Part shown: positions 8,560 through 17,770 of the stretch, in pieces
Position numbering within the stretch: position 1 is the stretch's first letter
Layout of the letters: every line of letters begins with the position of its first letter
Assembly (NCBI GenBank): GCA_003506435.1
Contig: DOAQ01000049.1
Coordinates: 186,001-250,000, forward strand
Direction of reading: 5' to 3'
Length of the DNA stretch: 64,000 nt
From: Prolixibacteraceae bacterium
GTDB lineage: Bacteria; Bacteroidota; Bacteroidia; Bacteroidales; Prolixibacteraceae
The notes under the pieces: generated by a model
Databases searched by the model: none
Told to the model about the DNA's origin: nothing
What the model saw: the letters and a program-made list of their open reading frames with translations, nothing else
Position numbers and translations under genes: made by a program

Positions 8560-10662
8560 ATGGAAAAATATAAAATTGATATTTTACTGGTAAGTCTTAT
8601 TCTCTTTTGTTCATGTACAAATAAAGAGAAAAGTGATGTTATATTATTTGATGCCACGACCAGTCCGTTAGAAAAAGTATCTTCACAATTTGGCGGGGTA
8701 TTTGAAAAAAGAGATAGTGTTTTATGGATAGAAACCGGGGAAAATAATGAATTCCCGGGTATAAAGATAGATGGGACATGGGATTTGTCGAAATGTAACC
8801 AGTTGGTATTTGAATTGGTAAATTATGAAAAGCAAGGAGATTTACCAATAACTGTTCGCCTCGAAAATCAGGATGCCAATATCGATGCAAAAAAGGGGAT
8901 ATTGATTGACCGAATATCGGTTCCATCCGGTGAATTGAAGGAATATTCAGTTTCACTACCTCCAAAACTTCCTTATCCCGAGATTGAAGAAAAGCTTTTT
9001 GGGATGAGATATACTCCGTACAAATTGTCGGCTCTTATTTCAAACCTTGATCCGGGGCAGGTTACAGGTATCGCGATGTATATCAATAAGCCAAAGTTAA
9101 ACCGACGCTGGGGAATCAAAAAGATTACAGCCAGGGAAGGAACTCCGGCTCCTCTGCCCGCATGGATGCTTCTGCCTTCTGATAAATTTTTCCCGTTCAT
9201 TGATGTTTACGGGCAATTTATTCATAAAGACTGGTCCGGAAAGACCAAATTGGATAACGATCTGAAAGAAGCTCTAAATGATGAGCTTGCAGATATTGAA
9301 ACACATTCAGGACCAACCGATCGGAATCAGTATGGAGGATGGAAGAATGGACCAAAACAAAAGGCCACGGGGCATTTCTATATTAGTAAGATTGACGGGA
9401 AATGGTGGATGGTCGACCCTGAAGGTTGTTTGTATTGGTCGCACGGAGTAGTGCGCGTGACCCCGTCTTCAGCAGTCACTCCGTTAGATAACAGGGAATT
9501 CTATTTCACCGGCCTGCCTGAAGAAGGTACGCCGTTTGCTGAATTTTACACCACACGTGACGAGTTGCTTTATCCGTACTATGTGGCCCGCGGGATCAAA
9601 AAAACATACGATTTCTCGGCTGCAAATATCATGCGCAAATACGGAGAAAACTGGCGTGGAAAATATGCTGAAATGGCTCATAAAAGACTGAAAAGCTGGG
9701 GGCTGAATACGATTGCCAACAGTTCAGACAAGTCAATATGTTTAATGGATAAGACTCCTTATACCGACCGGTTTGAGTTGAAATCCCCGGACATTGAGGG
9801 TAGTCAGAATGCCTGGTGGAAATTTAAAGATCCGTTTCATCCCGAATTCCGGACAAATTTCAGGAAACAACTGTTGGAGCGTAAAAAAGAATTGGACGAT
9901 CCGTGGTGCTTTGGATTTTTTGTTGATAACGAGATCGCATGGGGCGGCCCTACCGCTTTAGCCGAATGGACTTTACAATCGCCTGCTCACCAGCCTGCAA
10001 AGATCGAGATGATCAATCGCCTGAAAAAGAAATACGGCAGCATTGATGCATTGGACAAGGCATGGAAATCAAGCTATGCCAGTTGGGATGCTTTGCTCGA
10101 ATCGAAAGTGAAACCACCCGTTGATTCCAAAGATGATTGTCTTGAATTTACGGCCGCTGTAACAGAGTCATATTTCAAAAATATCCGCGACGAATTTAAA
10201 AAGGTAGCTCCGGATAAACTTTATATGGGGTGTCGGTTCGCCGGATCAAACGAAGTAGTAATTCGGATTGGCGCTAAATATTGCGATGTAATAAGCTACA
10301 ATATTTACAGGCATTCGCTTTCAAACTTCAGTTTACCGGAAGGGATTGATAAGCCGGTGATGATTGGCGAATTCCATTTTGGGGCATTAGACCGCGGATT
10401 ATTCCATCCGGGGCTGATACAGACAGCCAATCAGAAAGAACGGGGCGAAGCGTATAAAACCTATGTTGAATCAGCCCTTCATCATCCAAACATAATTGGC
10501 ACTCACTGGCATCAGTTCTCTGATCAGGCGACAACAGGACGTTTTGATGGAGAAGATTTTCAGGTCGGATTCACCGATATTTGTGATAAACCATATCCTG
10601 AGACAATTGAAAAGATAAGGGAAGTGGGATATAACATGTATAATATCCGGAGTGAAAAGTAA
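8560..10662 (+). CDS. GH50-like glycoside hydrolase (beta-agarase family) lipoprotein
   Basis: Predicted TIM-barrel glycosidase. A lipoprotein signal ends at about Cys19 (LILFCSC). Residues 25-195 look like a beta-sandwich carbohydrate-binding module. The catalytic barrel starts near 265 with KIDGKWWMVDPEGCLYWSHG. The motif FVDNEIAWGG (Glu458, presumed acid/base) and IGEFHFGALDRG (Glu604, presumed nucleophile) match the GH50 agarase pattern as I know it. Characterised GH50 enzymes are mostly exo-beta-agarases. No GH117, GH86 or sulfatase gene accompanies it here, so agar is not an assured substrate; another beta-galactan is possible. The terminator just upstream may set its expression. The family is likely, the activity open. 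Confidence 0.75.
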   Translation: MEKYKIDILLVSLILFCSCTNKEKSDVILFDATTSPLEKVSSQFGGVFEKRDSVLWIETGENNEFPGIKIDGTWDLSKCNQLVFELVNYEKQGDLPITVRLENQDANIDAKKGILIDRISVPSGELKEYSVSLPPKLPYPEIEEKLFGMRYTPYKLSALISNLDPGQVTGIAMYINKPKLNRRWGIKKITAREGTPAPLPAWMLLPSDKFFPFIDVYGQFIHKDWSGKTKLDNDLKEALNDELADIETHSGPTDRNQYGGWKNGPKQKATGHFYISKIDGKWWMVDPEGCLYWSHGVVRVTPSSAVTPLDNREFYFTGLPEEGTPFAEFYTTRDELLYPYYVARGIKKTYDFSAANIMRKYGENWRGKYAEMAHKRLKSWGLNTIANSSDKSICLMDKTPYTDRFELKSPDIEGSQNAWWKFKDPFHPEFRTNFRKQLLERKKELDDPWCFGFFVDNEIAWGGPTALAEWTLQSPAHQPAKIEMINRLKKKYGSIDALDKAWKSSYASWDALLESKVKPPVDSKDDCLEFTAAVTESYFKNIRDEFKKVAPDKLYMGCRFAGSNEVVIRIGAKYCDVISYNIYRHSLSNFSLPEGIDKPVMIGEFHFGALDRGLFHPGLIQTANQKERGEAYKTYVESALHHPNIIGTHWHQFSDQATTGRFDGEDFQVGFTDICDKPYPETIEKIREVGYNMYNIRSEK

Positions 10663-10820
10663 TTATTAACAAAGGGATAAGTAATAAAAACTATTTCATT
10701 GTCGTATTTTCAGCCCTCCATGAAAAGGGGCTGAGCATTTGTGAGCAGCAAAAGTCCCCTCCATGATCCGAAGTGTCGGGTTCGGGGGAAAATAAAATTA
10801 ATCAACTAAACGAAGTAATA
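10663..10820. other. Intergenic stretch with CCCTCCATGA direct repeat
   Basis: No gene. The 10-mer CCCTCCATGA occurs at 10714-10723 and again at 10757-10766. The first copy lies in a small hairpin (CAGCCC 10711-10716 pairing with GGGCTG just downstream). It may be debris of an intergenic repeat. The next gene could be read from 10773 in frame (upstream ATG), but the signal peptide supports 10821. Confidence 0.4.
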
Positions 10821-12380
10821 ATGAAAAGAACAGCTACTGTTTTAATAACTATAATTGTATTTCTAAACTTAAGTGTAGTATTGGGAGCGTCCTGTGCCAG
10901 ACAGATTGCCGATATAAATGATCCGGATTTATTGGCAGTTAAAAGTGCTGATTCTGTCCAAATTACCCGCACTATTGATGCGTCAAATACCTTTCGTGAA
11001 TTTCCTGATCTGACAGCTTATTGGAATACTTCAGTGCAAAAAGCCCCGGCTCCCATTATTGGAAAGATAGCAGAGGAATCATTTGGAAAAGCCAAAATTA
11101 CCCGTTGCTGGCTGAACCTCGATGAGATGTGGGATTACAGGACCCGGCAGTTTGACTTCAATTTTAAAATTGGTGTGGACAAGTATAAAGATATTGCCGA
11201 AAAGTATCGTGAATCATGGAACTGGGAAGTAGAAGCTGAGGTAAATTTCTATGATTACATGAAAGCTTTCAGCAAGCACAGCGATGCTGTCATGTTAACG
11301 ATCCGTCGTTACGAGCGGGATGTTCTGGATGGAAAGTTGCCTGTTACAAAAGAAGATTGGAGAATGGTTTTCAAAACAGGATTGAAACACTATAAAATAC
11401 TCTGTCCAAATATTCGTTATGTCGAAGTAGGTAATGAATATTCCCTTAAATCATTTATGAATGCCACGGACGAAGAGTATTATCAGTTTTATAAGTTGGC
11501 TTATGAAGCAGTTAACGAGGTAAACGAAGAGTTAGGGCTTACCGGCGATAACCGGATATTGGTAGGGGGACCTGTTGTAACCGGCGCAATACTGAAAATA
11601 ATTGACCGTTTTCTGGAATTTTATAGTAAAGACAGCTCAACGGGGAAACAACTTGATTTTATTGCCTGGCACGACTATCATAAAAGCATTGCTGAAACTG
11701 CCAACCGGGAAAAAGAACTGAAAGCATTGTTGGCGAAGTATCATCTATCTGAAAACCTGCCTTTATTTATGACAGAGCACGATCCTTTTCACTTTAGCGA
11801 GGACAAGCTGGAATATCATTATTTAAATACCGCATATCTGCCAAAGTCTCTGTATTTTGGTAGTTTGACCAGCCCCGAAGTCAAAATATTTCCATGGGTA
11901 TTGTATCACAGAAAAGAGATTCAAACCAAGTTTATGTGGTTTTCCGGCCCAAATGAAACCAAAACAAAAGAAGACGAAATAAAGATGTTCCCATTAGGGT
12001 GCTCTGTTAAGTTTTTAAGTATGCTGAAAGGCAAAGAGATTCAGATCGACAATTCAATTGATAGAAAAGACCTGGTGCTTGCTTCTTTCGAAAAAGACAG
12101 ATTAGTAGTTGAAACTATTAATTATGGTGACAATCGTGATGTAACATTAGATGTTACTAAACTCAAAAGTGTTTTTTCCGGATTTAAGAATGGAAAATTG
12201 CATGTTGTAAAGTATTTGATAGACAGTACCCATAGCAATTGTTTGGCAAAACCAGATTACAAGGGAGGAATAGAAAAGATTGAAGATAGTTGGATTGATG
12301 CCGGTAATGGAAAAATCATTTTGAAGCATAACGGACTTGAAAAGAATGGACTTGTGTTATGGCAGGTGATAAATAAATAG
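10821..12380 (+). CDS. GH39-like clan GH-A glycoside hydrolase lipoprotein
   Basis: Probable retaining glycosidase with a TIM barrel. The ATG at 10821 gives a clean signal peptide and a lipobox near Cys25 (VVLGASC). VEVGNEYS at about 202-209 carries the asparagine-glutamate pair expected of the acid/base (Glu206). LFMTEHDP at about 315-322 carries the likely nucleophile (Glu319). LDFIAWHDYHK between them resembles GH39 xylosidase or iduronidase barrels. A beta-sandwich follows from about 430. About 520 residues. It is the last gene of PUL A. GH39 is my best guess; another GH-A family is possible and the substrate is not predictable. Confidence 0.6.
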   Translation: MKRTATVLITIIVFLNLSVVLGASCARQIADINDPDLLAVKSADSVQITRTIDASNTFREFPDLTAYWNTSVQKAPAPIIGKIAEESFGKAKITRCWLNLDEMWDYRTRQFDFNFKIGVDKYKDIAEKYRESWNWEVEAEVNFYDYMKAFSKHSDAVMLTIRRYERDVLDGKLPVTKEDWRMVFKTGLKHYKILCPNIRYVEVGNEYSLKSFMNATDEEYYQFYKLAYEAVNEVNEELGLTGDNRILVGGPVVTGAILKIIDRFLEFYSKDSSTGKQLDFIAWHDYHKSIAETANREKELKALLAKYHLSENLPLFMTEHDPFHFSEDKLEYHYLNTAYLPKSLYFGSLTSPEVKIFPWVLYHRKEIQTKFMWFSGPNETKTKEDEIKMFPLGCSVKFLSMLKGKEIQIDNSIDRKDLVLASFEKDRLVVETINYGDNRDVTLDVTKLKSVFSGFKNGKLHVVKYLIDSTHSNCLAKPDYKGGIEKIEDSWIDAGNGKIILKHNGLEKNGLVLWQVINK

Positions 12381-12589
12381 CATTGTAAAGTAGTTGAGGG
12401 ATAGAATTGTCATCAGAATTGTCAATATTATAAAAATGAATGCGTGTTGATATATGGAAGATTATGAGATAGATGCCATGATTTAGAGAGGGAGGTAATT
12501 GCCATCTGTTTTTATTTTTTATTATTTTTTGGTCGTATCTTAAATGAATATCTGCCTTTCCAATATTTCAATTATAACTGTTTGAAATA

Positions 12590-12622
12590 TTTGCTCTTCT
12601 TTTTTGCTTTAAACTATATTTG
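12590..12622 (+). promoter_or_regulatory. Bacteroidota-type promoter for PUL B sigma operon
   Basis: TTTG at 12590-12593 and TATATTTG at 12615-12622, separated by 21 bases, match the -33 TTG and -7 TAnnTTTG elements recognised by the primary sigma factor of this phylum. The start codon of the sigma gene follows 37 bases after the -7 element. Confidence 0.55.
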
Positions 12623-12659
12623 CATGAGTTGATTCTTTTATCCAATAGTGAAAACAGCA

Positions 12660-13214
12660 ATGGAGGACCGAAATATTTGGAATAGTATTGTGGCCGGAGA
12701 AGTTAATGCACTTCGCTTTTTGCATGATATGTATTATTATCCAATGTGTGTATGGGCTAATAAATATCTTCATAATGAAGTAGTTGCAGAAGAAATAGTT
12801 TCTGATTGTTTTATGAAACTTTGGGATAGACGGAAGCAGATTGTCATTGAAAAATCATTAAAATCATACCTTTTTTTAATGCTTCGGAATCAGATGGTTA
12901 GTTATTTTAGAAAAGATAAAAGCAGACTGGTTTTTGGAACTGATAAACTTCCTGAAATGATGGGTGAAGAGGTAGCCGCCGAGCAGGATTTCTATTCTAA
13001 TTTATATTCTGCAATTAATAAAATTCCGGAACAACGGCGCAGAATACTTGAATTGGCAGTTTTTGATGCACTTACATATAAAGAAATTGCCAGCCGGTTA
13101 AATATTTCAGTAAACACCGTAAAAACTCAAATAGGTAGGGCTTATCAGTTTCTGAAAGAAGAACTTGATCCGAATGATTTTGTTTTTCTGTCGATGTTTA
13201 TGAAGCAGAATTAA
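12660..13214 (+). CDS. ECF RNA polymerase sigma factor (PUL B)
   Basis: ECF-type sigma factor with region 2 at EEIVSDCFMKLWDRR and region 4 at YKEIASRLNISVNTVKTQIG. Predicted to activate the PUL B SusC/SusD promoter when released by the FecR protein encoded next. The ATG at 12660 (MEDRNIWNS) follows an A-rich stretch and is preferred over the GTG at 12648. About 184 residues, normal for the class. It is clearly diverged from the sigma factors of PULs A and C, so the three systems are probably insulated from one another. Confidence 0.9.
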   Translation: MEDRNIWNSIVAGEVNALRFLHDMYYYPMCVWANKYLHNEVVAEEIVSDCFMKLWDRRKQIVIEKSLKSYLFLMLRNQMVSYFRKDKSRLVFGTDKLPEMMGEEVAAEQDFYSNLYSAINKIPEQRRRILELAVFDALTYKEIASRLNISVNTVKTQIGRAYQFLKEELDPNDFVFLSMFMKQN

Positions 13215-13367
13215 GAATTCTGTTCTTTTTAATCTATTCATTTTCTTTTGTTTTTGTTGTATTTTGTTTGTTGTCAGAATATTATATGTTTGAGGATAAA
13301 ATTTTGATTGTTCTTGTCACCCTGTTTGCATTTGTTTTGCGTCGTTGTAAATAGAAAATGATTGTAC

Positions 13368-14363
13368 ATGAAACCTGAAAGCCCAATATGGTCATTAGTT
13401 GCTGGCAAATTCAACAATGAATTGACTGAAGAAGAAAAATCTCAGCTTGATAAGTTTACTCAAAATGAACAGGATCGAAAACTGATGAACAGGGTTGAAA
13501 CTATTCATTCTGGAGTGAATGAAATGAAGCATGTGCGCAGTTTCGACAAAAATGTTTCCTGGAATAAAATTGGAAATCACATTCGTATGATGCAGGTTCG
13601 AAAGCATACAATTGTGATGCTAAAGTATGTTGCTATTCTGGTTCTTGCATTTGGCCTTGGTGCAGTATTTAATTCGGTGTTATTACAACGGGATATTCCG
13701 GTGCAATATGCTGAGGTTGAAGTTACTTATGGTCAAACAAACCATCTTGTACTTTTTGATGGAACCGAAGTGTGGTTGAATTCAGGTACAAAATTTAAAT
13801 ACCCCAATCGTTTTAATTCAAGTGAACGTGATGTTTATGTCACAGGTGAGGCTTTTTTTAAAGTTGCCCCTAATAAAAAGTTGCCCTTTAAAGTTAGGAC
13901 AGGTCGAATGGAAATTGAAGTTTTGGGAACTTCTTTTAATGTCTCCGCATATCCCAATGATTCAGTGCAATTTGTTGTTCTGGTTGAAGGAAAAGTGCAG
14001 TTGAATAATGCACAGGGCAATAAAATTGGTGAATTGGTTCCCGGGCAGTTGGCCCTGCAAATGCCGGATAAAAAAATTTTCGTACAAAATGTTTCCCCAT
14101 CAGAATATACAAATTGGAAGGATGGTATTTTGAATTTTAGAGAAGAAAGAATGGAAGACATTGCAAAAAAATTGGAACGCTGGTATAATGTTGAAATCAG
14201 TTTTGAAAAGGAAAACTTAAAAGAACACCTTATTACAGGGACAATACTTCGAAATAAACCAATCGATCAGATTACAAGTGTTTTAGAGATGATTGCTCCG
14301 ATCAAATTTGAGTATGTAATTAAAGCAGAGGAGAAAAATAAACTGATAGTAACTGAAAGATAG
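13368..14363 (+). CDS. FecR-family anti-sigma factor (PUL B)
   Basis: Single-pass inner-membrane anti-sigma factor. The membrane segment is near residues 80-100 (YVAILVLAFGLGAVF). The periplasmic FecR domain has WLNSGTKFKYP, VTGEAFFKVAP and EVLGTSFNVSAYP, and a DUF4974-like C-terminus follows (LKEHLITGTILRNKPIDQI). ATG 13368 (MKPESPIWS) is favoured over TTG 13362. About 331 residues. It lies between the sigma gene and a hairpin followed by susC, the standard signalling order. Confidence 0.92.
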   Translation: MKPESPIWSLVAGKFNNELTEEEKSQLDKFTQNEQDRKLMNRVETIHSGVNEMKHVRSFDKNVSWNKIGNHIRMMQVRKHTIVMLKYVAILVLAFGLGAVFNSVLLQRDIPVQYAEVEVTYGQTNHLVLFDGTEVWLNSGTKFKYPNRFNSSERDVYVTGEAFFKVAPNKKLPFKVRTGRMEIEVLGTSFNVSAYPNDSVQFVVLVEGKVQLNNAQGNKIGELVPGQLALQMPDKKIFVQNVSPSEYTNWKDGILNFREERMEDIAKKLERWYNVEISFEKENLKEHLITGTILRNKPIDQITSVLEMIAPIKFEYVIKAEEKNKLIVTER

Positions 14364-14377
14364 AACGATAAAAAGAA

Positions 14378-14410
14378 GGCGATGAAATGCTTGAGACCCA
14401 TTTCACCGCC
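14378..14410 (+). terminator. Hairpin between FecR gene and susC (PUL B)
   Basis: GGCGATGAAATG (14378-14389) pairs with CATTTCACCGCC (14399-14410) at 11 of 12 positions plus a G-T pair opportunity, with a 9-base loop. It begins 14 bases after the anti-sigma stop and ends 41 bases before the susC ATG. No T run follows. Likely attenuator, processing site or leader structure. Confidence 0.6.
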
Positions 14411-14451
14411 ATGAATAAAACAATAATTGTTTCATTAAACAACACAAATTT

Positions 14452-17400
14452 ATGAAAAAACATCGTGACTTTAACAGTCCAATATGGCTGTTGCAAAAAT
14501 TATTACGTATTATGAAATTAACTTGCTTTTTAATCCTTGTTTTTGTTCTGGTAACAAGCGCTGCCAGTTTTTCGCAATCCGGCAAGCTAAATCTGAGTTT
14601 GAAAAACGGCACACTCGTTGACGCCTTGAAACAGATTGAAGATCAGTCGGAATACTACTTTTATTATAATAATGATGAGATTAAAAGTGTAACCAATGTT
14701 TCAATCCAGATTGATAACAGGAGCGTTGAGGATGTTTTGAATGAACTTCTGTCTGGAACCGGGTTGGAATATAAAATTGTAGATCGTTTCATTGTTGTAA
14801 AAAAGATTGAAGATTCAGTGAATAACCAACAGGTACAACAGCAAAAGAATATAAACGGAAAAGTAACTGATACTTCGGGAGTTCCATTGCCGGGTGTTAC
14901 AGTTGTTGTAAAAGGAACAACCAATGGAGTAATTACTAATGTTGACGGAAATTATTCACTGACCAAGGTTCCGATTGATGGGGTTCTTATTTTTTCATTT
15001 GTTGGATTGAAACTACAGGAAGTATCGGTGGTTGGAAAAACCATACTAAATGTGAAAATGGAAGAAGAGACCGTTGGAATTGAAGAGGTCGTTGCGATTG
15101 GGTATGGAACGGTGAAGAAAAGTGATTTAACAGGCTCTGTCGCTTCGGTAAGTAGTGACGATATCCAGTCTATACCCACAGCTCAATTAAGTAGGGCTAT
15201 ACAAGGACGTGCGGCAGGGGTGCAAGTGTTGCAAAATTCAGGTGCTCCGGGTGCGGGCATGCAGATACGTATTCGCGGAACCAACTCTATAAGTGGAAAT
15301 AATGAACCGCTTTGGATTGTTGACGGTTTTCCTGGTAATCCTGATGCAATAAATAGCAGCGATATTGAGAGCATGGAAATTTTAAAAGATGCATCAGCAA
15401 CTGCTATTTATGGTTCAAGAGGAGCTAACGGAGTTATAATCATTACAACAAGGAGCGGAAAATCAGGCGAAACCAGGGTAACTTATGATGGTAGTTTTGG
15501 TATTCAAACCGCCAGTAAAAAGTTGGATCTTTTGAATGCCAGGGAATATATGGAATATAATAATATTCAGCAATTGAATAATTTAGGGAAAGTATATTTT
15601 ACACAGCAAGATATTGACAGTGCAGGAGAAGGAACTGATTGGCAAGACTTGTTATACAGACCAGCATTTATGCAGGATCAAACAATTTCAGTTAACGGAG
15701 GTAATGAAAAAAACCAATTTTCAATGAGTGCAGGCCTCTTTAATCAGGATGGGATTGTTCTGGAAAGTTTTTACAAGAGAAAATCTCTACGTGCAAAATT
15801 TAATCATAATATCAGTGACAAGCTGAGTGTATTATATAATATGACTTTGAGCAACATAGAAGAGAAAAATGAATATGCTGGTGGCGGGCTAAGGGGAAAT
15901 TCTTTAATTAGTGCAATTTACGGTGCACCACCAACAGTTACCCCATATATGGAAGATGGAACTTACCGCGAGTTAAGATATGCTTATCCTTTCATGAGTG
16001 ATGGTTTGCTTAACCCAATTGCGTATGTAAATGAACGCTCAGGTGTTTCAAAAGCCAACAGGGTACTGGCAACTTTGGGACTTGTTTATAAACCTATCAA
16101 AGATTTATCAGTTGATATATCTGGAAATTATTCAAGTGTTGACAGTCGTACCGATAGCTATACAACACTGAAATATCCAAATTCTACAGGAAGTGGTGGC
16201 ATTACTATCTCAAAAACTGTTCAATTAGTTAGCAACAATATTATCACCTACAATAAACTGTTCGATAATACCCATAATGTTACAATAACAGGTGGGGCTA
16301 CTTATGAACAATTATTAACCACCGGAATTGGGATTTCCGGTTCAGGTTTTTTAAGTGATGCTACACAAAACTATGATATTGGCTCTGCAAGCGTTATTGG
16401 TACTCCGTCTTCTTCTTATACAAAATGGCAATTATTGTCGTTCCTTGGGAGGTTAAACTATTCTTATAAGGGTAAATATTCTGGTACTATAAGTTTCCGG
16501 GCAGATGGTTCATCACGTTATAGCGAAGGCGATAAATGGGGATATTTTCCTTCAGGTGTATTGGCATATCGCATATCGGAAGAGAATTTCATGAAGGTAG
16601 TGCCTTTTATTTCTGATTTAAAACTAAGAGTAGGATATGGTGAAACCGGGAGTACAGCCATTAGTCCATACACAACCCTTAATATGCTGGGAACTAATAA
16701 AGTCGTATTTAACGATGCTAGCTACACAAGCTTCGATCCATCATCACGGTTTCCTGGTCCTTTAAGGTGGGAATCAACAGCTCAATCTGACTTTGGTGTT
16801 GATGTTTCACTTTTTGACCAAAAAGTCCGGTTAACTGCTGATTACTATATTAAAAACACGAAAGGTTTATTGAATTCTGTCCAATTGCCAAGGTCTTTGG
16901 GGTATGATAACACAATTCAGAATATTGGGAAAATGCAGAATAAAGGCGTAGAGTTTCATATAGAAGCTAATATCATTGATCAAAAGTTTAAATGGGATGT
17001 TGCTGCCAATGTATCCATTAACAAGAACAAGGTAGTAGAACTGTATGATTCTCAGGATATATTGGCACCAAACCTCAATATTACGGTGATTGTCGATTAC
17101 CTGAACCTTATTAGGGAAGGACAGCCAATGAATGTTTTTTACGGATATAAAGAAGCTGGATATGATAACAAAGGCAACTTTATATATGCTGACCTTAATG
17201 AAGATGGCAGTATCACTTCGGCAGACAGGACGTATATTGGCGATCCGAACCCCGATTTCATCTATGGGTTTAATTCGAATATGTCATGGAAAAACTTTGA
17301 ATTTAATTTCTTCATTCAAGGTACGCAAGGCAATGACATATATGCTTTAAGTATGGCAGCACAAACGGTTGACTATGGTATGGGATTAAATACAATAAAA

Positions 17401-17751
17401 GAGGCGCTTTCTGATCATTGGACCGCAGAAAATCCAAATGCAAAATATCCAAATATCAGTACAACAACCAAATCAAAAATTTCTGACAGGTTTGTTTATG
17501 ATGGATCGTATGTGAGGTTGAGAAACATTCAGCTTGCATATAATATCCCTGTCAATAAATTAGGTAGTAAGTTCCTGAAGAAAGGACAACTCTACGTAAG
17601 TGGACAAAACTTGCTGACTATAACAAATTACCCATGGCAAGATCCTGAGATTAACACTTTTGGCGGTGATAATTCTCTCAGACAAGGAATAGACCATTAT
17701 TCCTATCCGGTATCAAAAAGTTTCACGTTTGGTGTAAAACTCGATTTTTAA
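14452..17751 (+). CDS. SusC/RagA-family TonB-dependent transporter with STN domain (PUL B)
   Basis: Outer-membrane importer for the PUL B glycan. Signal peptide to about residue 42, STN domain about 55-112, carboxypeptidase-regulatory-like domain about 133-205 (PLPGVTVVVKGTTNGVITN), plug from about 213 (IEEVVAIGYGTVKKSDLTGSV and DASATAIYGSRGANGVI), and a barrel to the terminal KLDF. Length of 1099 residues is typical. The ATG follows ACAAATTT, the same leader seen before the PUL C susC. SusD follows within 20 bases. The STN domain ties it to the FecR/sigma pair upstream. Confidence 0.95.
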   Translation: MKKHRDFNSPIWLLQKLLRIMKLTCFLILVFVLVTSAASFSQSGKLNLSLKNGTLVDALKQIEDQSEYYFYYNNDEIKSVTNVSIQIDNRSVEDVLNELLSGTGLEYKIVDRFIVVKKIEDSVNNQQVQQQKNINGKVTDTSGVPLPGVTVVVKGTTNGVITNVDGNYSLTKVPIDGVLIFSFVGLKLQEVSVVGKTILNVKMEEETVGIEEVVAIGYGTVKKSDLTGSVASVSSDDIQSIPTAQLSRAIQGRAAGVQVLQNSGAPGAGMQIRIRGTNSISGNNEPLWIVDGFPGNPDAINSSDIESMEILKDASATAIYGSRGANGVIIITTRSGKSGETRVTYDGSFGIQTASKKLDLLNAREYMEYNNIQQLNNLGKVYFTQQDIDSAGEGTDWQDLLYRPAFMQDQTISVNGGNEKNQFSMSAGLFNQDGIVLESFYKRKSLRAKFNHNISDKLSVLYNMTLSNIEEKNEYAGGGLRGNSLISAIYGAPPTVTPYMEDGTYRELRYAYPFMSDGLLNPIAYVNERSGVSKANRVLATLGLVYKPIKDLSVDISGNYSSVDSRTDSYTTLKYPNSTGSGGITISKTVQLVSNNIITYNKLFDNTHNVTITGGATYEQLLTTGIGISGSGFLSDATQNYDIGSASVIGTPSSSYTKWQLLSFLGRLNYSYKGKYSGTISFRADGSSRYSEGDKWGYFPSGVLAYRISEENFMKVVPFISDLKLRVGYGETGSTAISPYTTLNMLGTNKVVFNDASYTSFDPSSRFPGPLRWESTAQSDFGVDVSLFDQKVRLTADYYIKNTKGLLNSVQLPRSLGYDNTIQNIGKMQNKGVEFHIEANIIDQKFKWDVAANVSINKNKVVELYDSQDILAPNLNITVIVDYLNLIREGQPMNVFYGYKEAGYDNKGNFIYADLNEDGSITSADRTYIGDPNPDFIYGFNSNMSWKNFEFNFFIQGTQGNDIYALSMAAQTVDYGMGLNTIKEALSDHWTAENPNAKYPNISTTTKSKISDRFVYDGSYVRLRNIQLAYNIPVNKLGSKFLKKGQLYVSGQNLLTITNYPWQDPEINTFGGDNSLRQGIDHYSYPVSKSFTFGVKLDF

Positions 17752-17770
17752 TTTGGAAAAGATCAAAATT